Under the pieces are notes generated by a model. That model was given only the letters and a program-made list of their open reading frames with translations. It ran no database searches and had not been told where the DNA came from. The translations under genes and the position numbers were made by a program. Below are positions 1 through 11,181 of a DNA stretch of 64,000 bases, piece after piece (position 1 is the stretch's first letter; each line of letters opens with the position of its first letter). Origin of the DNA: Agreia sp. Leaf283 (GTDB lineage Bacteria > Actinomycetota > Actinomycetes > Actinomycetales > Microbacteriaceae); contig NZ_LMNF01000003.1 of the NCBI RefSeq assembly GCF_001422485.1, positions 287,443 through 351,442 on the forward strand. The letters run 5' to 3'.

Positions 1-1563
1 ATCGTGGCGGTGTCTCTCCTCGCGCCCAAGGTGAAGCTCGCGGCTCCGCTGATCCTCGCCGTGATCGGCATCGGCATCTCTCTGCTGCCGGGAATGCCGC
101 CCGTGCATGTCGCGAGCGCGATCATCCTCTCGGGCGTGCTTCCGCCGCTGCTCTACGCCTCGTCGATCAGCCTGCCGCTCGTCGACCTGCGGTCGAACGT
201 CGGCAGCATCTCGGCGCTCGCCGTCGTGCTCGTCGTCGCCAGCGCGTTCGGCACGGGCTTCCTGCTCTACACGCTCTTCCCCGACCTCGACCTGGCGGCG
301 GCGATCGCCCTGGGTGCGGTCATCAGCCCGACGGACGCCGTGGCGGCCACGTCGATCGGCAAGAGGCTCGGGCTTCCTCCGCGCCTGCTCGCCGTTCTCG
401 AGGGGGAGAGTCTCGTCAACGACGCCTCGGCGCTCGTTCTGCTCCGAACCGCCATCGCGGCGACGGCGGGTGTGGTCAGCGCGTGGCAGGTGCTGGGCAC
501 CTTCGCGTACTCGGTGATTCTCGGCGTCGGGCTGGGTGTGGCGATCGGATACCTCACCGTGTTCGTGCGGGCTCGCGTGCCCGACCCCGTGCTCGCCACG
601 GCGATCTCGTTCGTCGTGCCCTTCGCCGCGTACCTTCCCGCCGAGACGATCGGGGCATCCGGAGTTCTGAGCGTCGTGGCCGCCGGCCTCATCACGGGGC
701 ATCTGGGGGCGACCAGCTTCTCCGCCCCGGCACGACTGAGCGAACGCCTCAACTGGCGGACCTTCCAGTTCCTGCTGGAGAACGGCGTGTTCCTCCTCAT
801 GGGCCTGGAGCTCAAGACGATCGTCGAGGGGGTGCGGCACGACCGCCTCGATGTTCCCCAGGCGATCCTGTTCGGACTCCTCGCCACGGCCGTGCTGATC
901 GGCATCCGGTTCGCCGTGGTCGCGGTCATGACGGTGTTCGGCCGTCGCCCGAGAAGGCGACCCGATCCCGAGGCCCTGGGCGCGCGGGAGGGCGTCGTGC
1001 TGTCGTGGAGCGGAATGCGCGGCGTCGTGACCGTGGCTGCCGCGCAATCGCTGCCGGAGAGCATCCCGTATCGGGAACAGCTCGTGCTCATCGCCTACAC
1101 GGTGGCGATCACCACCCTGGTCCTCCAGGGCGCGACCCTGCCCGCGGTCATCCGGCTCACCGGGGTGCGGGGCACGTCGCGGGATCGCCGGCTCGAGGAA
1201 TTCGCCGAGCTCATCGACCACATCAGGCAGAAGGGCACGGAGCGGCTGGACGACCCCGGGTTCACGGTGGCGGGCGGGGGAGCGCCCGACCCGAGCGTGA
1301 TCGAGCGCGTGCGTCTCGAGGCCGCCCGGCGCAGCGAATACGCGTGGGAGCAGTACTCGGCGTCGAGCGGCGACATGCCCGCGGTGAATGAGCAGTACGC
1401 ACTCGTGAGGCGCGACGTGCTGCTGCACGAGCGGGCGGCCCTGGTGGCGGCGCGCAACAAAGGCAGCTATTCGTCGACAGCCCTCGCCCGTGCGCAGGAG
1501 ATGCTCGACCTCGAGGAGGCGAGCCTCGACCATTTCCGCGACGGCACCGGCGCGGGGCACTGA
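1..1563 (+). CDS. Na+/H+ antiporter, CPA1 family (5' end cut by window)
   Basis: This is a polytopic cation/proton exchanger of the inner membrane. The frame is open from base 1, so the true start lies upstream and the GTG at 4 is probably internal. About ten hydrophobic segments fill the first 400 residues. Family landmarks are visible: the ISPTDAVAA segment near residue 110 and GESLVNDASALV near 140, which carry the buried Asp residues of CPA1 exchangers, and a WSGMRGVVT segment near 340. The last 120 residues are a hydrophilic, charged cytoplasmic tail. The assignment to Na+/H+ exchange rather than K+/H+ is by family only. The gene ends 14 bp before the next one, which has its own predicted promoter. 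Confidence 0.9.
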   Translation: MVAVSLLAPKVKLAAPLILAVIGIGISLLPGMPPVHVASAIILSGVLPPLLYASSISLPLVDLRSNVGSISALAVVLVVASAFGTGFLLYTLFPDLDLAAAIALGAVISPTDAVAATSIGKRLGLPPRLLAVLEGESLVNDASALVLLRTAIAATAGVVSAWQVLGTFAYSVILGVGLGVAIGYLTVFVRARVPDPVLATAISFVVPFAAYLPAETIGASGVLSVVAAGLITGHLGATSFSAPARLSERLNWRTFQFLLENGVFLLMGLELKTIVEGVRHDRLDVPQAILFGLLATAVLIGIRFAVVAVMTVFGRRPRRRPDPEALGAREGVVLSWSGMRGVVTVAAAQSLPESIPYREQLVLIAYTVAITTLVLQGATLPAVIRLTGVRGTSRDRRLEEFAELIDHIRQKGTERLDDPGFTVAGGGAPDPSVIERVRLEAARRSEYAWEQYSASSGDMPAVNEQYALVRRDVLLHERAALVAARNKGSYSSTALARAQEMLDLEEASLDHFRDGTGAGH

Positions 1564-1565
1564 CC

Positions 1566-1571
1566 TAGGAT
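1566..1571 (+). promoter_or_regulatory. Predicted -10 box TAGGAT, leaderless start at 1578
   Basis: TAGGAT lies exactly 6 nt before the ATG at 1578, and no GGAG-like ribosome site is present in the 14 bp gap. Initiation 6-7 nt after the hexamer would place the transcript start on the A of the ATG. Confidence 0.5.
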
Positions 1572-1577
1572 TGATTC

Positions 1578-1877
1578 ATGCCCCGCAGCAACCGACCTCG
1601 TCGCCGCGGGCCGGCAGACGACGAACCGGAGCTCGACCTCGGCCGCATCCTCACCGGCGGGCGCCGGGTGGAGCACCGCCGCAGCGGATCGTGGAACGTG
1701 CAGTCCGTCTCGCCTGCTCAGGCGATCAAAGACTACGTCTGCCCCGGATGCTCGTTGCCGGTCGTCGCAGGCACGGGCCACATCGTCGCGTGGCGCGCAG
1801 ACGGCCTCATGGGAGAGGCGAGCGACCTCGCCGGCCGCCGCCATTGGCACAGTCACTGCTGGAAGATCGGAAACTGA
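1578..1877 (+). CDS. Small conserved protein with CxxC and His/Cys-rich C-terminus
   Basis: This is a 99-residue protein of unknown function. Its N-terminal 30 residues are basic and probably disordered. The second half has CPGC (about residues 54-57) and a terminal RRHWHSHCW segment, which together could coordinate one zinc ion. Similar small proteins are common in Actinobacteria and are often loosely labelled ATP/GTP-binding, but no Walker motif is visible here. It is followed after 1 bp by the alpha/beta hydrolase, so the two are very likely co-transcribed. The start at 1578 is favoured because it sits 6 nt behind a TAGGAT box. The function is not recognised. Confidence 0.75.
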   Translation: MPRSNRPRRRGPADDEPELDLGRILTGGRRVEHRRSGSWNVQSVSPAQAIKDYVCPGCSLPVVAGTGHIVAWRADGLMGEASDLAGRRHWHSHCWKIGN

Positions 1878-1878
1878 C

Positions 1879-2598
1879 GTGAGCACCATCGATATCCGCA
1901 GCACGACCGTGCTTCCCGCGATCCGCGAGGACATCGTGCTGCACACCGACGACGGGTTCGACCTCGTCGGAGAGCTCGCGCTTCCGGAATCCGGCGACCC
2001 CGTGGCGACACTGGTCACGCTTCATCCTCTGCCGCCGGGGGGCGGGTTCATGGACTCCCACATCCTTCGCAAGGCCGCCAACAGGCTTCCTGCCCTCGCC
2101 GATCTGGCGGTGCTGCGGTTCAACACCCGGGGCACCTCGTCGCCGCGCGGCACGAGCGGCGGCGCCTACGATCACGGTGTGGCCGAGCGGTGGGACGTGA
2201 AGGCCGCGATGGCCTTCGTGACGCAGCGCGGGCTCCCTCATCCCTGGCTGGTCGGCTGGTCGTTCGGCACCGAGCTCGCCCTCAAGTACGGCGTCGAGCA
2301 CACGGTCGACGGTGTGATTCTGCTCTCGCCGCCGCTTCACCGCACCTCGGAGGAGGAGCTGTCGGCATGGAACGATCTCGATGTGCCCGTGACCGCGCTC
2401 ATTCCCGAGCTCGACGACTACCTGCGTCCCGCCGAGGCCGAGACCCGATTCGCCCCGATGCCGAAGATCGAACTCGTCACCGTCGAGGGAGGCAAGCACC
2501 TGTGGGTCGGCGAGTCCCAGACGCGGCGTGTTCTCAGCGAGATCGTCGCCAGGGTCAACCCCGCTGTACTGCCGTTGCCCGACAGCTACGAGGCCTGA
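1879..2598 (+). CDS. Alpha/beta hydrolase
   Basis: This is a 239-residue serine hydrolase fold protein. The nucleophile elbow GWSFG (near residue 129) gives the GxSxG motif. TLHPLPP near residue 50 supplies the oxyanion-hole region, an acidic residue occurs in PELDDY near 176, and the catalytic His is in GGKHLW near 203. The size and the RFNTRGTSSP segment resemble the short dienelactone hydrolase/serine aminopeptidase-like group found widely in Actinobacteria. The GTG start follows the stop of the upstream gene by 1 bp, indicating translational coupling. The substrate cannot be predicted. It converges with the AI-2E permease over a small hairpin. Confidence 0.88.
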   Translation: MSTIDIRSTTVLPAIREDIVLHTDDGFDLVGELALPESGDPVATLVTLHPLPPGGGFMDSHILRKAANRLPALADLAVLRFNTRGTSSPRGTSGGAYDHGVAERWDVKAAMAFVTQRGLPHPWLVGWSFGTELALKYGVEHTVDGVILLSPPLHRTSEEELSAWNDLDVPVTALIPELDDYLRPAEAETRFAPMPKIELVTVEGGKHLWVGESQTRRVLSEIVARVNPAVLPLPDSYEA

Positions 2599-2612
2599 GC
2601 GGGGTCGCTCAG
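2595..2612. terminator. Hairpin over two convergent stop codons
   Basis: CTGAGCG (2595-2601) and CGCTCAG (2606-2612) form a 7-bp stem with a GGGT loop. It overlaps the stop codons of the hydrolase and the AI-2E permease, so it could end both transcripts. There is no U-tract. Confidence 0.4.
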
Positions 2613-3661
2613 CGCTCGTTCTGAATGGGTATGACCACCTGTTTGATGATGAGCAGCAGCGATGCTGCGACGGGGATGGCGATGAGCGCCCCCAGGATTC
2701 CGAGCAGCGTGCCGCCCGCGAGGGCCGCGATGACTACGACGGCTCCGGGAACCGAGACAGCCCTGTTCATGATGTTCGGGCTCAGCAGGTAGGCCTCGAC
2801 CTGCATGTAGATCAGATAGTAGATCGCCGCGGCGATGAAGGTGGGCAGGGAGCCCAGCCCGGGGATCAGGCAGACCAGCGCGATGATGATCGACCCCGAG
2901 AGCGTTCCGACGAGCGGGATGAGGGAGAGCATGCCGGCGAGGAAGGCGAGCACGGCGGGGAAGGGTGCCTGGATGATCGACAGGAAGATGTAGCTCAGGA
3001 GGAAGTTGATCGCACCCAGCGACAGCTGGCCCACGACGTAGCGACCGACGGCGTCGGTCACCTGTTCGCTGAGATCGGCGAAGCGAGCGCGTCGCGACGC
3101 GGGCACGAGACAGTAGAGCGAACGCTTGATCGAGTTGAGCGACGCCGTGAAGTACAGGGTGAGGATGAGCACGATGATCGTGCCGAACACGCCGTTGGCG
3201 ATGCTGGCGCCCACCGCCAGGGCTCCGCTGGCGATGATCGAGTAGTTGCCGACGTCGGTGAGGTACTTGGTGACCTGGTCGATGACGGCCTGCACATCGA
3301 AGCCGCCGAGCTGGTTCGACAGATCGGCCACCCAGGTGCCCTGCTGCGCCCGGTCGACCAGCACGGGAACGATGTCGAACAGCTGGCCGAGCTGGTCGAC
3401 GATGATCGGGACGACGGCGAAGACGAGTCCGGCGACGATACCCGCCACCGCGATGAAGACGACGATGATGGCGAGCCAGCGGGGGAGTCTTCTCTTCTCG
3501 AACCAGGAGACGACCGGGTCGAGGCCCAACGCGATGAAGATCGCCGCGCCGATATAGGTGAGGATCGTGGCGAGCGACGCGATCGAGGTGAGGATGAGGA
3601 TGCCGACGCCCACCCCCAGCGTGCCGACGAGTCCCAGGGTGAACGCGTTGTGGATCTTCAC
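2609..3661 (-). CDS. AI-2E family transporter (permease)
   Basis: This is a 350-residue integral membrane protein of the AI-2 exporter/PerM superfamily. Two hydrophobic hairpins occupy residues 10-60 and 68-90. A soluble extracytoplasmic region of about 60 residues follows, then five or six further helices. The late segment with LIPLVGTLSGS and the closing GTLLGILGALIAIPVAA match the conserved family core. The GTG at 3661 is the first usable start codon; a TAGAAT hexamer on the minus strand (3717-3712) may be its -10 box with a roughly 45-nt leader. Most members have no proven substrate, so quorum-signal export should not be assumed. Confidence 0.88.
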   Translation of the reverse strand: MKIHNAFTLGLVGTLGVGVGILILTSIASLATILTYIGAAIFIALGLDPVVSWFEKRRLPRWLAIIVVFIAVAGIVAGLVFAVVPIIVDQLGQLFDIVPVLVDRAQQGTWVADLSNQLGGFDVQAVIDQVTKYLTDVGNYSIIASGALAVGASIANGVFGTIIVLILTLYFTASLNSIKRSLYCLVPASRRARFADLSEQVTDAVGRYVVGQLSLGAINFLLSYIFLSIIQAPFPAVLAFLAGMLSLIPLVGTLSGSIIIALVCLIPGLGSLPTFIAAAIYYLIYMQVEAYLLSPNIMNRAVSVPGAVVVIAALAGGTLLGILGALIAIPVAASLLLIIKQVVIPIQNER

Positions 3662-3824
3662 GGAATCTGCCTGCCCAGAGCTGTCGGATGTCGCCGGTCG
3701 AACTGCCCCGAATTCTATCGACTGCCCGGTACCGACGAATGCCGCCGCGCCCGCACTGGGCGTACCCTGAGTGCGGCGTCAGGGTTCATCGGCTATCTTT
3801 TAATGTCTTTGTCTGGAGTAATCT

Positions 3825-5663
3825 GTGCGCTTTGTATTCGCGATCATCGCCTTCGTCGTTGCGACGGCCCTCATCGGTGTCGGTGTTGCCCAACGCACCT
3901 TCCTCCTGCCCCCGGGGAGCGTGAGTGCGGCGACTGCGGGTGCCACCGACGAGGCCTACGTGCTGCTCGATTCCGACACGCTCCGCGCGAACCCCGGTTC
4001 GCAGACGGTGTCGCTCGCCGGTGACTCCTCCGTCTTCATCGCCTATGGCCGCGACGCCGACGTCGAGGCCTGGCTCAACGGCTCCAGCTACGCCCAGCTC
4101 GAGGTCGACGCCGACTCCGGCGAGTTGACCGAGGCGATCGTGGCCGCCGACCCGGCGGGCGCCGAGAACGTCGCGAGCGGCTCGGCCGATCCGGCTGGCA
4201 GCGATCTCTGGCTCGAGCAGTACACGGGCGACAAATCTCTGACACGCACCATCAATGTTCCCGCCGGATACTCGGCGATCATCGCCTCGAACGGCACCGA
4301 CGCTGCGCCGTCCAGCATCACCGTCTCCTGGCCGATCGACAACTCCACGCCCTGGGCCGTACCGCTTCTGCTGGCCGGCGCATTCGTGCTCCTCATCGGT
4401 CTCGCCCTCCTCCTCTGGGGGCTGTGGCACATGCGCAGACAGCAGGGGCCACGACGCAAGCCGCCCACCGGAACGCCGCGCCGGCGCTTCTCTCCCGCAC
4501 GAACCAACGCGATCGAGTCTGGAATGTCGAAACGACGCAAGGCGATTACCCGGTCGATGACCGCGATCGTGCCCGTGCTGCTCATCGCCGCCCTGGGGGC
4601 GGGAACGCCGCTGACGGCGTCGGCCAGCACGGTCACTCCCACACCCCGTCCGACCCCCACGGTCGATTCGGATACGGATCCGACGAGCGAACCCTCGAAC
4701 ATGCAGACCGAGACGCCGACACCGACACCGACGTCGACTGAGCCCGCCACGGAGGCCGTGCTTCCGGCTGTCACCGAGCAGCAGGTGAAGACCATCATCG
4801 AGCGGGTCATCGCGGTCGAGAGCGCCGCGAATGCCGCCTTCGACAGCACAGCCCTTGACGCGCGCTTCACCGGCCCCGCCCTCGAACTCCGCAAGGCCTC
4901 CTACGCCATCCACGCGGCGCTGCCCGAGTACGTATTGCCCACGGCCATCCCCTCGGGGAGTGCCTCGGTGGTGCTTCCGCAGGCGAGCACGGTGTGGCCG
5001 AAGACGGTCTTCACCATCGTCGAGAACGAGGACAAGACCGTGGCCCCGCTCGCGGTCACCCTGGTGCAGGAGTCGGCCCGGGCCAACTACAAGGTCGAAT
5101 ATGCGATCTCGCTCGAGCCCGACACCACGCTCCCGCCCGTCTCGGCGGCGACTGTCGGCGCCGCGCGCCTGGCGCCCGATTCGAAGCTGCTGTCGATGAC
5201 CCCCGACGCCGTCGAGGAGGCATACGCCGACATCCTCGCGCAGGGCTCTGCCAGCCCGTCGTACGGTCTCATCGACACCGAGGGCGACACCCTGCTCACG
5301 AGCGTCGGCTCCGACTACAAGGCGGCCAAGAAGGCCAAGATCGAAGAGACCGGAACCGCGACGATCGAGTTCTCGAAGGTGCCGGCCATCTCCGATGGAA
5401 TCGCCCTGGCGACGAACGACTCGGGCGCGATCCTGTCATTCAACCTGAGGGAGTCGGAGGTCGTGAAACCCACGCAGACGGGCGCGACGATCACCCCCGA
5501 GGGCGCGGTCAAGGCACTGTCCGGCCTCGGTGCCACGGGCAAGGGTGTCGAGTCCACCTACGACTACCAGTTGCTGTTCTACATTCCGTCCGCGGGTGAG
5601 ACGGGCAAGCCGACACTGCTCGGATTCACCCAGGGCCTCGTTCAAGCCAAGGAGCTTCCATGA
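3825..5663 (+). CDS. Large membrane protein with three membrane segments and two extracytoplasmic domains (unknown function)
   Basis: This 612-residue protein is not recognised. The GTG start has GGAG at 3815-3818. Visible order: TM1 or signal anchor (residues 1-22); a beta-rich, Asp-rich domain (about 30-165); TM2 (about 176-202); a strongly basic linker (203-240); a third hydrophobic, signal-like segment (about 245-270); a Thr/Pro-rich linker (about 270-305); and a C-terminal domain of about 300 residues rich in Ala and Thr that looks secreted. The basic stretch before the third segment reads like a second signal peptide inside the chain. It overlaps the YbbN-like gene by 4 bp and so forms an operon with it. 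It may be two ancestral proteins fused. Confidence 0.8.
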   Translation: MRFVFAIIAFVVATALIGVGVAQRTFLLPPGSVSAATAGATDEAYVLLDSDTLRANPGSQTVSLAGDSSVFIAYGRDADVEAWLNGSSYAQLEVDADSGELTEAIVAADPAGAENVASGSADPAGSDLWLEQYTGDKSLTRTINVPAGYSAIIASNGTDAAPSSITVSWPIDNSTPWAVPLLLAGAFVLLIGLALLLWGLWHMRRQQGPRRKPPTGTPRRRFSPARTNAIESGMSKRRKAITRSMTAIVPVLLIAALGAGTPLTASASTVTPTPRPTPTVDSDTDPTSEPSNMQTETPTPTPTSTEPATEAVLPAVTEQQVKTIIERVIAVESAANAAFDSTALDARFTGPALELRKASYAIHAALPEYVLPTAIPSGSASVVLPQASTVWPKTVFTIVENEDKTVAPLAVTLVQESARANYKVEYAISLEPDTTLPPVSAATVGAARLAPDSKLLSMTPDAVEEAYADILAQGSASPSYGLIDTEGDTLLTSVGSDYKAAKKAKIEETGTATIEFSKVPAISDGIALATNDSGAILSFNLRESEVVKPTQTGATITPEGAVKALSGLGATGKGVESTYDYQLLFYIPSAGETGKPTLLGFTQGLVQAKELP

Positions 5664-6622
5664 GTTCAGTTCCCCCGTCCGCAGCAAGCCTGCGCGGCGC
5701 CGTCGACCTCTCCTCGCTCGTCAATCGCCCGGCGCCGGGCGCGCCGGCCCCGCAGGCCGCAGGTGCGACCGCGACCCCGGGGGCACCTGTCTCGCTGCCG
5801 AGTCTCGTCATCGAGGGCACCGACGCCGCCTTCAGCGCATTCATCGAGCTGTCGAACACCGTTCCCGTGATCGTGGTCGTCGGCGCCTCCTACAACGAGC
5901 CGAGCACCCAGCTCGACACGATCCTGCGGGCGCTCACCGCGGAGTACGAGGGTCGGTTCGTGCTCGTCAGGGTCGAGGCCGATGCCAACCCGCAGCTGTC
6001 GCAGGCGTTCCAGGCCCAGACGCTGCCCACGGTCGCCGCCGTTGTGGGCGGCAGGCCGATCGGCCTCTTCGCCGGCGTGCACCCGGCCGACCAGGTGCGC
6101 GACGTCATCGAGCAGGTGCTCGAGCTCGCCGTGCAGCAGGGCGTCACGGGCGTCGCCGTGGCCGACGACGCATCCGACAGCGCCCCCGCTGAGCCCGTGG
6201 AGGCCCCGTTGCCGCCGCACCACGCCGAGGCCTACGACGCCATCGCCCGCGGAGACTTCGACGAGGCCATCCGCGAATACGAGACGGCCATCAAACAGGA
6301 TCCCCGCGACAGCCTCGCCGTCGCCGGGCTCGCTCAGGTGAGCCTGCTGGCTCGTCTGAAAGACAAGACCCAGGCCGAGATCCGCAACGACGCCGCCGCG
6401 CGTCCGGGCGAGCTCGAGCCGCAGCTGCTCGTCGCCGACCTCGACCTGTCGGGAGGCCACGTGGAGGACGCATTCGACCGCCTGCTCACCCTGTTCCCGA
6501 CGCTCGACCAGGCCGGCAAGAACACGGTTCGGGCCCGCCTGATCGAGCTGTTCGAGGTCGTGGGAATCGACGACCCCCGCGTGGTCAAGGCCCGCGCCCG
6601 CCTTACAGGACTTCTCTACTAG
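5660..6622 (+). CDS. YbbN-like protein: thioredoxin fold without CxxC plus TPR-like repeats
   Basis: This is a 320-residue cytosolic protein. Residues 1-50 are a Pro/Ala-rich lead. Residues 55-165 have a thioredoxin-like pattern (VIVVVGA strand, LVRVEADANPQL, then cis-Pro in TLPTVAAVVGG), but the active-site CxxC is replaced by an ASYNEPS stretch, so it cannot do dithiol chemistry. Residues 185-320 hold helical TPR-type repeats (YDAIARGDFDEAIREYETAI, then a second set). This matches the YbbN/CnoX co-chaperone architecture; a holdase or chaperone-handover role is inferred. The ATG overlaps the stop of the upstream membrane protein by 4 bp. Confidence 0.85.
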   Translation: MSSVPPSAASLRGAVDLSSLVNRPAPGAPAPQAAGATATPGAPVSLPSLVIEGTDAAFSAFIELSNTVPVIVVVGASYNEPSTQLDTILRALTAEYEGRFVLVRVEADANPQLSQAFQAQTLPTVAAVVGGRPIGLFAGVHPADQVRDVIEQVLELAVQQGVTGVAVADDASDSAPAEPVEAPLPPHHAEAYDAIARGDFDEAIREYETAIKQDPRDSLAVAGLAQVSLLARLKDKTQAEIRNDAAARPGELEPQLLVADLDLSGGHVEDAFDRLLTLFPTLDQAGKNTVRARLIELFEVVGIDDPRVVKARARLTGLLY

Positions 6623-6624
6623 AT

Positions 6625-6671
6625 CGTTCCCTGAGCTTGGCGAAGGGCCCCTTCGACAAGCTCAGGGAACG
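6625..6671. repeat. Dispersed repeat family R1, inverted pair
   Basis: Two head-to-head copies of a 23-bp unit (core CTTCGACAAGCTCAGGGAAC) at 6625-6647 and 6649-6671 form a near-perfect 23-bp stem with a 1-nt centre and one mismatch. A decayed third copy follows at about 6676-6708. It lies in the gap between the convergent ends of the TPR gene and glgB and could act as a bidirectional terminator. Confidence 0.85.
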
Positions 6672-6715
6672 ATGTCGAAGGGGCCCGCAGGCGAGGCTCA
6701 GGGAACGGCGCGCTT

Positions 6716-8928
6716 CTACCTGCGCGGCTTGAGGTACAGCGCCGCCAGGGGAGGCAGCGTCAGCTCGACAGACGCCGGGCGTCCCGACCAGGGAACGTCC
6801 TCCGCCTCGACGGCGCCGAAGTTGCCGACGCCCGATCCGCCGTACTCCACGGCGTCGGTGTTGATCAACTCGTCCCAGGTTCCCGCGAACGGCAGCCCCA
6901 CTCGGTAGGGGCCGACCGGAGCGCCCGAGAAGTTCATGAGAACCGCGATCGGGTTGCCCTCGTCGTCCCAGCGCAGGAACGACACCAGGTTCTGGTTCGA
7001 CGAGCCGCCGTCGATGAACTCGAAGCCCGAGGAGTCGTGGTCGCGCTGCCAGAGCGCCGGGTTGTCGGCGTAGACCCGGTTGAGCTGTGCGACGAGCCCC
7101 AGCAGGGCGCGGTGCACGGGCTGGTCGAGGATCCACCAGTCGAGTCCGCGCTCCTCGGACCACTCCGACGGCTGGCCGAACTCCTGGCCCATGAACAGCA
7201 GCTGCTTGCCGGGATGGGCCCACATGAACGCGAGGTAGGAGCGGAGGTTCGCGAGCTTCTGCCAGTGGTCGCCGGGCATCTTGTTCAGCAGCGAGCCCTT
7301 GCCGTGAACGACCTCGTCGTGGCTGATCGGAAGGATGAAGTTCTCGCTGAAGGCGTAGACGAACGAGAACGTGATCTCGCCGTGGTGGTAGGAGCGATAC
7401 AGCGGATCGGTCTCCATGTACTGCAGCGAATCGTGCATCCAGCCCATGTTCCACTTGAGCCCGAAGCCGAGCCCGCCCTGGTTCGTGGCGTGCGTGACAC
7501 CGGGCCAGCTGGTGGACTCCTCGGCGATCATGATGACGCCGGGATAGAGCTTGTAGGCCGTCGCCGTCGCCTCCTGCAAAAAGCTGATGGCCTCGAGGTT
7601 CTCGCGCCCGCCGTACTGGTTGGGCAGCCACTCGCCCTCCTTGCGGGAGTAGTCGAGGTAGAGCATGCTCGCCACGGCGTCGACCCTCAGGCCGTCGACG
7701 TGGAACTGCTCGAGCCAGTAGAGCGCGTTCGCAACGAGGAAGTTGCGCACCTGCGAGTCGCCGAAGTTGAACACGAGGGTGCCCCAGTCGGGCTGCTCGC
7801 CCCGGCGCGGGTCCGGATGCTCGTACAACGGCTGCCCGTCGAAGTTGGCCAGCGCGAACTCGTCTTTCGGAAAGTGTCCGGGAACCCAGTCGACGAGCAC
7901 GCCGATGCCGGCCTGGTGCAGACGGTCGATGAGGTAGCGCAGGTCGTCGGGGTGGCCGAACCGCGAGGTGGGCGCGTAGTACGACGTGACCTGGTAGCCC
8001 CACGATCCGCCGAACGGGTGCTCCGCGAGGGGCATGAACTCCACGTGGGTGAAGCCGAGCTCCTGCATGTAGTCGATCAGCTGGTCGGCGAGCTCGCGGT
8101 AGGAGAGCCCGGGGCGCCAGGATCCGACATGCATCTCGTAGACGCTCATGGGACCGGAATGGGGATCGCTCGACGCGCGCCGCGACATCCATTCGTCGTC
8201 GCCCCAAGTGTGGGCCGACTGGCCGATGACCGACGCGGTGAGCGGCGGGATCTCGGTGTAGCGGGCCATCGGGTCTGCGCGCCTGACCCACTCGCCCGAC
8301 TGCGAGAGGATCTCGAACTTGTACGTGCTGCCGGGCTCGAGGCCGGGCACGAAGAGCTCCCACACGCCAGAGCTGCCGAGGCTGCGCAGCGAGTGCTTCA
8401 GGCCGTCCCACGAGTTGAAGTCGCCGATGACGCGCACGGCCTGGGCGTGCGGTGCCCACACCGCGAACGAGGTGCCCGCGACCTCGTCGGCGACGCCGTG
8501 CCACGAGCGGTAGTGGGCGCCCAGCACGTCCCACAGGCGCTCGTGCCGGCCTTCGCCGATGAGGTGGATGTCGACGTCGCCGAGAGTGGGGGAGAACCGG
8601 TAGGGGTCATCGCTGGCCCAGACCGTGTCGTCGTCGTAGCGGGCCTCGATCGTGTAGTCGCTGGGGCCGGTGAGGGTGTACCCCTGCCAGATGCCACCGT
8701 GCAGGTGGGTGAGCTCGGTTCGTGCGCCGGATGCCAGCACCGCGACCACCGATTTGGCGAGGGGCCGCAGGGTGCGGATGACGGTGACACCATCGGCGCC
8801 CGCACCCTCGATGGGGTGCTGCCCGAGAACGCTGTGCGGGTCGTAGTACGAGCCGGCCGCGACCTTGTCGAGAATGTCGCCGGCCACGTCGGGAATAGAG
8901 AGCACGCCGGCTCCGTCGAGAGTGGACA

Positions 8929-8929
<1 letters not shown>
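6716..8929 (-). CDS. glgB: 1,4-alpha-glucan branching enzyme GlgB
   Basis: This 737-residue GH13 enzyme transfers alpha-1,4 chains to create alpha-1,6 branches in glycogen or glucan. The N-terminal 100 residues form an extra beta-sandwich typical of long GlgB. A CBM48 domain follows at about 105-200 ([18 protein letters not shown]), then the GH13 barrel. Catalytic residues are visible: nucleophile D417 in GLRVDAV, acid/base E470 in IAEESTSW, and the His-Asp pair in [11 protein letters not shown]. The ATG at 8929 shares one base with the TGA of glgE, so the two are translationally coupled. The frame is open far upstream through glgE, but that is antisense noise: the protein start matches family members. 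Confidence 0.97.
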
Positions 8930-11010
<2,081 letters not shown>

Positions 11011-11016
11011 GGTTCG

Positions 11017-11022
11017 ACCGTA
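11017..11022 (-). promoter_or_regulatory. Predicted leaderless -10 box of glgE (TACGGT)
   Basis: TACGGT on the minus strand is 6 nt from the GTG start of glgE. It lies in the 171-bp divergent gap shared with glgP. Confidence 0.5.
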
Positions 11023-11054
11023 CCAAGAAAGGCCAAACGTTCGCGGGGGATTAT

Positions 11055-11066
11055 GGAAACGGTTCC
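11055..11066. promoter_or_regulatory. Possible LacI-family operator between glgE and glgP
   Basis: GGAAACGGTTCC is an imperfect 12-bp palindrome with a central CG, the form used by many LacI/GalR sugar regulators. It sits 33 bp upstream of the glgE -10 box, in the divergent control region. No regulator gene is nearby, so the assignment rests on the motif and its position only. Confidence 0.35.
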
Positions 11067-11181
11067 CGGTCGTTTATGCGGGCTGAGCGCCGCTGTCCTA
11101 GGCTGGGCAACGCCTGGCCCACGGTGTCCACCGCGGGGCGCGAGACGAGTGGCGGTGGCGCGCCGGTATGGAGACTTTTTC

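Noticed and set aside
2528-4024. A 498-codon plus-strand frame rich in Asp, Glu, Arg and Gly
   Set aside because: It is antisense to the AI-2E permease, has the repetitive charge pattern of a GC-rich shadow and no ribosome site or -10 box.
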